Source: Gammaproteobacteria bacterium (GTDB lineage: Bacteria > Pseudomonadota > Gammaproteobacteria > Steroidobacterales > GCA-2729495). Taken from it: a DNA stretch of 11,003 nt. The stretch spans positions 5,786 through 16,788 of the forward strand of contig JAHDYN010000006.1 of assembly GCA_023383735.1 (NCBI GenBank). The letters run 5' to 3'. How positions within the stretch are numbered: position 1 is the first letter of the stretch; each line of letters starts with the position of its first letter. Positions 6,029 to 11,003 of the stretch are shown in pieces. A model generated the notes under the pieces. That model was given only the letters and a program-made list of their open reading frames with translations, did not search any database and was not told the origin of the DNA. The translations under genes were made by a program, and so were the position numbers.

Positions 6029-7332
6029 TACCGGAATGCCCCCAGCCGCAGTGCACTCTGGATACTTGCGGTCCAGTCCTTCGACACGCCTGCGTCATGC
6101 GCATAGCCTGGCCAGCGGGCCACCACCTCGCGCACCTCCTCCAGTATTCGTTTGGCACGTCCACGCGGCATGGAAGCACCTCGTGCGGCAGTCTCGAAGT
6201 CGGCCAGCACAAAACCGTCGCGCTTGCCATTGAGCGTCATCTGATGACTGGCGGTCCATGCACCCGAGGGGTTGAAGCTGTAGGTCATGTCGAATGCCGG
6301 TGCAAGCGACCAATCACCCTGCTTGTCCATCAGAAACGCGATGTTCTTCACGTGATCATCCTGATTGCGCGCAACGATATTGAAAACCATGCGTCTGAAC
6401 ATCTGCTCGATCGCACTCATCGGCAAGCCCAGTCGGCGTATCACCAGCATGGCCTGCTCGTAGGCGTATGCTCCCGCACTGTTGAAGTCGAAATGCGCAA
6501 TCGCGCCCAGCGACTGCATATGCAGCTTCTCGCCGCTGGCCAGACGGTCAAACCGACGGGTCATGAAATGACGGCGGCCATTCTCCTCGAACAGGCGGCT
6601 CTCGCTGATATCTATTCCGCAGTCTCTCGCCATGTTCGAATAGGCATACTCGATTGCACCATAGCCCTGGGGGTCTTCCAGCTCCTTGTCCCGGTTGCCC
6701 CTGACGCCATCGAACTTCAGCAACCAGTACTCGAAACCCGCGCCCGCCTCGACCTGCCCGGATCGCACTTCGTTGCTGTGCGGATTCCACGCGATCACGG
6801 CCTTCGCCCGGGCTCCTCCGGCAGAGGTGCCGACGCGCAGGATGTCGATGAGCGACTGCTCGCGCTGCTCATCACCCAGCGAAGCCTGGAACTGCGTGCG
6901 TGCCGTCAGCACTTCGGAAGCCAGCTCCACCAGCCTGTCGATTTGCACTGCGGATGAGCGGGGCATTTTCGGACCCAGTACGGGCTGGAACTCCAGTGCG
7001 CCCATGCCGCGAGCACCGGTGTAGCAGAGTCTTTCCACCGCATTGAATGAATCCGGTTGCCGACCCTGCGTGGCCAGCCAGGAGTTTATCAGCTCGTTGC
7101 CAAACCGGTCTGGCAGCGAATCAGCGAGCAGGCCGGGCAAACCGTAGAAGGTTTTGCGGGGCAGCTCCGGGAACTGGTACACGCGACGCGACAGCGGCAT
7201 GGTCAGGGGCGCGACCTGGATATCACTGCTTGCGAACTCCGGATCGTATTCGAAAGCGGCAACATCCGTGCCTGCGGCCAGCGAGACCGCACCGATGGTG
7301 CGCCCCCACAACCTGACTGCTGCCAGGGACAT
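6028..7332 (-). CDS. hipA: HipA-family serine/threonine kinase toxin
   Basis: The 434-residue protein matches full-length HipA (440 in E. coli). In known systems HipA phosphorylates glutamyl-tRNA synthetase, halting translation and promoting persistence. Order of parts: N-terminal HipA subdomain (about 1-120, with YGLPGLLADSLPDRFGN at 63-79); P-loop GTSAGGARAK (168-177); likely ATP-binding lysine in WLLKFDG (K206); catalytic loop ARNQDDHVKN (321-330); metal-binding AFDMTYS (346-352). Spacings equal those in E. coli HipA: S170 to K177 corresponds to S150 to K157, and D325, N330, D348 correspond to D309, N314, D332. The kinase therefore looks intact, and S170 is the expected inhibitory autophosphorylation site. 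Its start overlaps the antitoxin stop by one base (TAATG), with AAGGG about 9 bases upstream. Because the N-subdomain is present, this is a two-gene HipBA type, not HipBST. The substrate here cannot be read from sequence. Confidence 0.92.
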   Translation of the reverse strand: MSLAAVRLWGRTIGAVSLAAGTDVAAFEYDPEFASSDIQVAPLTMPLSRRVYQFPELPRKTFYGLPGLLADSLPDRFGNELINSWLATQGRQPDSFNAVERLCYTGARGMGALEFQPVLGPKMPRSSAVQIDRLVELASEVLTARTQFQASLGDEQREQSLIDILRVGTSAGGARAKAVIAWNPHSNEVRSGQVEAGAGFEYWLLKFDGVRGNRDKELEDPQGYGAIEYAYSNMARDCGIDISESRLFEENGRRHFMTRRFDRLASGEKLHMQSLGAIAHFDFNSAGAYAYEQAMLVIRRLGLPMSAIEQMFRRMVFNIVARNQDDHVKNIAFLMDKQGDWSLAPAFDMTYSFNPSGAWTASHQMTLNGKRDGFVLADFETAARGASMPRGRAKRILEEVREVVARWPGYAHDAGVSKDWTASIQSALRLGAFR

Positions 7333-7697
7333 TATTGATCGCCCTTTCTGTCTTGATCATTCCAGGACCAGGGCTGATCGGGCTCGCGGGCCTGGCCTGC
7401 TCCGCTCGCACGCTGGCGCAGCTTGCCATTGCCTTTGAGCAGTTGCATCGGTCGCGGGCTGCTGCCCGGAATGGCGTGATCGAGATTCCCGAGCAGTTTG
7501 AGTACCCGCAGAATCCGGATCATGCTCGAGACCTGTGTCGAGGCCCCGGCCTCAAGACGCTCAACAGTCCGCTTGGAGACGCCGGCTTGATGCGCCAGTT
7601 CAGCCTGTGTCAGCGCCTGGTCTATACGGCAACGGCTGATGCGCTGGCCGAGTTCGGCCAGAATGGAATCATCGGAAAGCAGTTCTGAGATCTGCAT
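7332..7697 (-). CDS. hipB: HipB-like helix-turn-helix antitoxin and repressor
   Basis: The product is 121 residues from the ATG at 7697, chosen because GAGGG and GGTGG lie just before it. An ATG at 7721 would add MSWLRVAT and has a poor ribosome binding site. The Cro/XRE helix-turn-helix spans about residues 14-72, with LTQAELAHQAGVSKRTVERL as the recognition unit. A tail of about 45 residues follows: basic around LLKGNGKLRQRAS, then PDQPWSWNDQ near the end. In E. coli HipB the disordered C-terminus ends in a tryptophan that contacts HipA; the WSW here may do the same job. The protein should bind HipA, block it, and repress its own operon through the palindromes upstream. The stop overlaps the hipA start by one base. 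The tail is longer than in E. coli HipB (88 residues). Confidence 0.9.
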   Translation of the reverse strand: MQISELLSDDSILAELGQRISRCRIDQALTQAELAHQAGVSKRTVERLEAGASTQVSSMIRILRVLKLLGNLDHAIPGSSPRPMQLLKGNGKLRQRASGAGQAREPDQPWSWNDQDRKGDQ

Positions 7698-7736
7698 GGT
7701 CGCCACCCTCAGCCAGGACATCGATACCCGCTGTTA

Positions 7737-7752
7737 TCGTCACATGTGGCGA
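7737..7752. promoter_or_regulatory. Probable HipB operator O1 (over the transcription start)
   Basis: TCGTCACATGTGGCGA is a 16-base palindrome with 7 of 8 base pairs matching. It has the TCGTC-N6-GACGA form with one change in the right arm (GGCGA). It abuts the -10 box and covers the predicted transcription start, so a protein bound here would block initiation. Confidence 0.7.
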
Positions 7753-7781
7753 CTTATAGCTCAGCCAGAGCAATGAGTCAA
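7753..7781 (-). promoter_or_regulatory. hip operon sigma70 promoter
   Basis: On the minus strand TTGACT (plus 7776-7781) and TATAAG (plus 7753-7758) each match the sigma70 consensus at 5 of 6 positions and are separated by exactly 17 bases. Transcription would begin near 7746, leaving a leader of about 49 bases before the ATG at 7697 (25 bases before 7721). This is the best promoter in the window. The flanks are AT-rich relative to the neighbourhood. Confidence 0.8.
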
Positions 7782-7782
7782 C

Positions 7783-7798
7783 TCGTCGTTATTGACGA
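7783..7798. promoter_or_regulatory. Probable HipB operator O2 (beside the -35)
   Basis: TCGTCGTTATTGACGA has perfect 5-base arms, TCGTC and GACGA, around 6 bases. It begins one base upstream of the -35 hexamer. It is followed by TTTA, as is O3, so TGACGATTTA recurs exactly at 40-base spacing (7793-7802 and 7833-7842). Confidence 0.75.
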
Positions 7799-7822
7799 TT
7801 TAGCATTCAGAATCCGTGCGGT

Positions 7823-7838
7823 TCGTCCTTTATGACGA
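7823..7838. promoter_or_regulatory. Probable HipB operator O3 (distal)
   Basis: TCGTCCTTTATGACGA has the same perfect TCGTC-N6-GACGA form as O2, 40 bases further upstream, which is close to four helical turns. It lies only 12 bases beyond the pntB stop. Same-face spacing suits cooperative binding or looping by repressor dimers. Confidence 0.72.
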
Positions 7839-7849
7839 TTTATCACTAA

Positions 7850-9268
7850 CTAGACCGACACCTGAGTCCTCAGAACCACCAGCACCTCGTCGAGCATCTT
7901 TCGGGCATCGCCGAACAGCATGCGGTTGTTTTCCTTGTAGAAGAGCGGGTTGTCCACACCCGCATAGCCCGAGGCCATCGAGCGTTTCATGACGATCGAG
8001 GTTTTCGCTTTCCAGACCTGCAGCACCGGCATACCGGCGATGGGGCTGCCAGGATCATCCTCGGCCCCGGGATTCACGATATCGTTGGCACCGATGACCA
8101 ACACCACATCGGTATCGGGAAAATCATCGTTGATTTCGTCCATTTCCAGCACGATGTCGTAGGGAACCTTGGCTTCGGCCAGCAGTACGTTCATGTGGCC
8201 CGGCATGCGCCCTGCCACCGGATGTATGCCAAAGCGCACGTTGATACCCCTCTCGCGCAGGAGCTTCGTGATCTCGTAAACGGTGTGCTGGGCCTGTGCA
8301 ACCGCCATGCCGTAGCCCGGGATGATGATCACGCTCCTGGCCGAGCCAAGCAGCTCGGCGGTTTCCACCGCGCTGACGGACGTGACCTCGCCGGCCGGCT
8401 GCGCACCGCCAGCCGGTGCCGCACCCTCACCCGTGCCGAAGCCGCCGGCAATGACGCTGATGAAATTTCGATTCATCGCCCGGCACATGATGTACGAAAG
8501 GATTGCGCCCGAGGAGCCAACCAGCGCACCGGTCACGATCAGCAGATCATTGGAAAGCATGAAACCGGTCGCCGCTGCTGCCCAGCCGGAATAGCTGTTC
8601 AGCATCGATACCACCACAGGCATGTCTGCGCCACCAATGGCCATCACCATGTGTATGCCAAACAGCAGGGCGATCGCCGTCATCACGATCAGCGGCGTCA
8701 TGCCGGCGTTGATGTCCGGCGCCTGCAGAAAGGCATAGCCGAACCAGATGACCACCAGCAGTCCGAGCAGATTGATCCAGTGCCGGGCCGGCAGCAGCAG
8801 CGGCTTGCCGCCGATCTTTCCGGACAGCTTGCCGAAGGCAATCACGGAACCCGAGAAGGTCACGGCGCCGATGAGGATGCCCAGGTAGATCTCGATCTCG
8901 TGGATTGCCTTCTCGGCTCCGGTGAACTCGATCGAAGTGTCCACGTAACTCGCAAAGCCCACCAGGCACGCCGCAAGGCCGACGAGGCTGTGCATCAGCG
9001 CGACGAGTTCCGGCATCTGTGTCATCTGTACCTTGCGTGCGGCATAGAGACCGATACTCCCACCGACCAGCATCGCACCGATGATCCAGGGCACGCCGGC
9101 CATGGTGACGCGCGGCCCGAATACGGTCGCCGATACCGCAAGCGTCATGCCGACGATGCCGTAGAGGTTGCCGCGGCGTGCGGTTTCCGGATTGGACAGC
9201 CCCCCGAGACTCAGGATGAAGAGAATCGTGGCGCCGATATAGGCAACTGCTGCGAGACTGGCCGACAT
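7850..9268 (-). CDS. pntB: NAD(P) transhydrogenase, beta subunit
   Basis: The 472-residue subunit completes the inner-membrane enzyme that uses the proton gradient to pass hydride from NADH to NADP+. Residues 1-265 hold about nine membrane helices. Proton-path positions known from E. coli are retained: H93 in LMHSLVGLAA, and D215 and N224 in GGADMPVVVSMLNSYSG. A Gly/Ala/Pro-rich linker (about 275-295) leads to the NADP-binding domain III, with IIIPGYGMAVAQAQ (313-326), GRMPGHMNVLLAEA (353-366), VIGANDIVNP (391-400) and GYAGVDNPLFYKEN (434-447). All core motifs are intact. The start lies 13 bases after the pntA stop, and an AAGGGG in that gap is the ribosome binding site. The hip operon follows, about 150 bases downstream. 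Confidence 0.97.
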   Translation of the reverse strand: MSASLAAVAYIGATILFILSLGGLSNPETARRGNLYGIVGMTLAVSATVFGPRVTMAGVPWIIGAMLVGGSIGLYAARKVQMTQMPELVALMHSLVGLAACLVGFASYVDTSIEFTGAEKAIHEIEIYLGILIGAVTFSGSVIAFGKLSGKIGGKPLLLPARHWINLLGLLVVIWFGYAFLQAPDINAGMTPLIVMTAIALLFGIHMVMAIGGADMPVVVSMLNSYSGWAAAATGFMLSNDLLIVTGALVGSSGAILSYIMCRAMNRNFISVIAGGFGTGEGAAPAGGAQPAGEVTSVSAVETAELLGSARSVIIIPGYGMAVAQAQHTVYEITKLLRERGINVRFGIHPVAGRMPGHMNVLLAEAKVPYDIVLEMDEINDDFPDTDVVLVIGANDIVNPGAEDDPGSPIAGMPVLQVWKAKTSIVMKRSMASGYAGVDNPLFYKENNRMLFGDARKMLDEVLVVLRTQVSV

Positions 9269-9281
9269 TGCCGGTAACCCC

Positions 9282-10874
9282 TTATTTGCGGAACATCGCC
9301 AGCATGCGACGGGTAACGGCGAAACCGCCGAACATGTTTACTGCGGTCAGTGCGAGCGCCACGACAGCCAGTCCGAGTATCAGGGCAGACGGCCTGCCCT
9401 CGCCGGCACCGCTCAGCGGCGGGGCGATCTGCACCAGCGCGCCGACGGCGATGATGCTGGATATCGCATTGGTTACGCTCATCAGAGGCGTATGCAGCGA
9501 GGGTTTGACGTTCCAGATCACCATGTAGCCGACGAAGCAGGCCAGCACGAACACGGTAAAGTGCGAGAGAAAAGACGCGGGCGCGAAGGCGCCAACCAGC
9601 CAGAACAGCACGGCGCCGATGCCGAATATCGCAGCGAGCGCGCCGCCTGACATCGGCTCGCCCTCACCATGGCCATGCGCGGACTTCTTTGCCAGAGCCG
9701 GCCCTGCCGCCGGTTTGACCTGTGGTGGAACCGCGGCAATCTTCAGTGGCGGGGGCGGCCAGGTGATCTCGCCGGCCTTGATGACGGTGAGGCCGCGAAT
9801 TGCCTCATCGTCGAAGTTGACATCGATCTGTCCATCCTTCGTCTTGCACAGATCCTCGGTGAGTCGCAGGAGGTTGTTGGCATACAGCGTCGAGGATTGT
9901 TTGGCGAGCCTGCTCGGCAGATCGGTGTAGCCGATGATGGTGACACCATGGCGTACCACGCTCTCGCCAGGTACGGTCAGTTCGCAGTTGCCGCCCTGTT
10001 CGCCGGCCATATCGACGATCACGCTGCCGGGCTTCATGGACTTGACCATGTCCGCGGTAATGAGCCGCGGTGCCGGCTTGCCGGGGATCAAGGCCGTCGT
10101 GATGATGATGTCGGCGTCCTTTGCCTGGCGCGCGTACATCTCGCGCTGCGCCTGCTGGAAGCCTTCGCTCATGACCTTGGCGTAACCGCCGCCGCCCGAA
10201 CCCTCTTCCTCGTAGTCGACCTTGACGAATTCGCCGCCCAGCGAGACCACCTGATCGGCCACTTCGGCACGGGTGTCGTTTGCACGCACCATGGCACCCA
10301 GGTTGGCGGCAGTGCCGATGGCGGAGAGGCCCGCGACACCTGCACCGGCGATGAAGACCTTTGCTGGCGGAATCTTGCCAGCGGCCGTCACCTGGCCATT
10401 GAAGAAACGGCCGAAGGCATTTGCAGCCTCGATGACTGCGCGGTATCCGCTGATGCTCGCCATGGAGGTCAGCGCATCCATCTTCTGCGCACGACTCAGC
10501 TGGCGCGGCAGCGAGTCCATGGCCAGCACGGTAATCCTGCGCCCGGCCAACTGCTGCATGAGATCCGGGTTCTGCGCCGGCCAGATAAAGCTCACCAGCG
10601 TGGTGCCCGGCCTGATCAGGTTGATCTCTTCGGGGAGCGGTGCCCGAACCTTGAATACGATGTCTGCAGCACCCCACAGCTGCGCCGCACTGTCGGTGAT
10701 TTCCGCGCCGACGGACCGATAGGACTCATCGTCGAAGTTCGCCGCCGCACCTGCACCCGTTTCGACGGTTACCAGGAAGCCGAGCTTGATCAGCTTTTCG
10801 ACGACTTCCGGTACGCTGGCGACGCGCTTTTCGCCCGCAAACTGTTCGCGTGGAATCCCGATTCTCAACGACAT
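9282..10874 (-). CDS. pntA: NAD(P) transhydrogenase, alpha subunit (fused form)
   Basis: The 530-residue protein joins the soluble NAD-binding domain I and four membrane helices in one chain, as in E. coli (510 residues), unlike alphaproteobacteria where they are split. The ATG at 10874 is preferred over an in-frame ATG at 10961 because GAGG stands 5 bases before it and MSLRIGIPREQFAGEKRVA is the normal N-terminus. Motifs: RAQKMDALTSMASISGYRA (128-146), the Rossmann loop FIAGAGVAGLSAIGTAANLG (174-193), NDTR (199-202), GYAKVMSEGF (230-239), TTALIPGKPAPRLI (259-272) and GYTDLPSRL (315-323). An Ala/Pro/Lys/His-rich linker (about 380-406) precedes the membrane helices (about 411-430, 436-454, 463-483, 497-517), which include SLHTPLMSVTNAIS (459-472). 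It forms an operon with pntB, 13 bases apart. Confidence 0.96.
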   Translation of the reverse strand: MSLRIGIPREQFAGEKRVASVPEVVEKLIKLGFLVTVETGAGAAANFDDESYRSVGAEITDSAAQLWGAADIVFKVRAPLPEEINLIRPGTTLVSFIWPAQNPDLMQQLAGRRITVLAMDSLPRQLSRAQKMDALTSMASISGYRAVIEAANAFGRFFNGQVTAAGKIPPAKVFIAGAGVAGLSAIGTAANLGAMVRANDTRAEVADQVVSLGGEFVKVDYEEEGSGGGGYAKVMSEGFQQAQREMYARQAKDADIIITTALIPGKPAPRLITADMVKSMKPGSVIVDMAGEQGGNCELTVPGESVVRHGVTIIGYTDLPSRLAKQSSTLYANNLLRLTEDLCKTKDGQIDVNFDDEAIRGLTVIKAGEITWPPPPLKIAAVPPQVKPAAGPALAKKSAHGHGEGEPMSGGALAAIFGIGAVLFWLVGAFAPASFLSHFTVFVLACFVGYMVIWNVKPSLHTPLMSVTNAISSIIAVGALVQIAPPLSGAGEGRPSALILGLAVVALALTAVNMFGGFAVTRRMLAMFRK

Positions 10875-11003
10875 GGCAACCTCGGCAAGGGCCTGAAACA
10901 GGTCTCGGTTCTGATTAAATGTCGCGGGGAACCCGCAACCGCGGCCCTTGACGGTGCGCAATGATACTCAGGTTCGGGCCATTTTCGAGGTGCCAGTGGA
11001 AAT
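10875..11003 (-). promoter_or_regulatory. pntA upstream region, candidate -10 and short inverted repeat
   Basis: On the minus strand TTTAAT (plus 10914-10919) matches the -10 box at 5 of 6 positions and would give a leader of about 33 bases. No recognisable -35 box stands at the right distance. Directly upstream is a perfect inverted repeat, GCGGG-GAA-CCCGC, at 10924-10936, which might replace the -35 as an activator site or be a small hairpin. I see no gene between it and the right edge of the window. Confidence 0.25.

Noticed and set aside
6028..7697. HipBST-type three-component system
   Set aside because: In HipBST a separate small HipS precedes a shortened kinase. Here the kinase keeps its N-subdomain and the extra gene is downstream and membrane-spanning.
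8195..9277. Long open frame on the plus strand across pntB (360 codons)
   Set aside because: Antisense to an intact pntB, with composition typical of a shadow frame (many His, Arg, Asp) despite PntB being a membrane protein on the other strand.
9669..10964. Long open frame on the plus strand across pntA (431 codons)
   Set aside because: It is antisense to an unmistakable pntA, is rich in His, Arg and Gln, and has no recognisable domain. Long antisense frames are expected opposite GC-rich genes with G/C third positions.
1..11003. CRISPR array, tRNA, rRNA, riboswitch or insertion sequence
   Set aside because: I looked for regular repeats, cloverleaf-like segments, long leaders and transposase motifs. 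None was found, and no gap is large enough for most of these.

Overview
The window is GC-rich, densely coded bacterial DNA. Its protein set is typical of a proteobacterium, most likely a gammaproteobacterium: a fused PntA with PntB, a group I electron-transfer flavoprotein, a Calvin-type class II aldolase, a Prx5-type peroxiredoxin and a SseA-like sulfurtransferase. This placement is an inference from family resemblance; no rRNA or other marker is present. I see no tRNA, rRNA, CRISPR array, transposase or phage gene.

Layout from left to right: (1) a hypothetical protein on the minus strand whose C-terminus lies beyond the left edge; (2) a two-domain sulfurtransferase, minus strand; (3) etfB-etfA on the plus strand, divergent from the sulfurtransferase and overlapping each other by ATGA; (4) class II fructose-bisphosphate aldolase, minus strand, convergent with etfA; (5) a peroxiredoxin followed 26 bases later by a multi-pass membrane protein, minus strand, probably one operon; (6) a hip-type toxin-antitoxin locus, minus strand, reading hipB-like, hipA-like, then a small single-span membrane protein, each joined by a one-base stop/start overlap; (7) pntA-pntB, the proton-translocating transhydrogenase, minus strand, at the right edge. 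All genes from the aldolase to pntA are on the minus strand. Only etfBA is on the plus strand. No gene-free stretch exceeds about 155 bases.

Most genes are central or redox metabolism. EtfBA collects electrons from flavin dehydrogenases, PntAB exchanges reducing power between NADH and NADPH using the proton gradient, the peroxiredoxin removes peroxides, and the aldolase serves glycolysis, gluconeogenesis or the Calvin cycle. The accessory element is the hip locus between pntB and the peroxiredoxin gene. Its control region is very readable: a near-consensus sigma70 promoter (TTGACT, 17 bases, TATAAG) with a 16-base palindrome of the form TCGTC-N6-GACGA directly on each side, and a third copy 40 bases further upstream. 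This is the layout expected for HipB autorepression. The membrane protein coupled to hipA is the least explained part of the window and the best candidate for something undescribed. A second clear palindrome lies just upstream of the peroxiredoxin gene.
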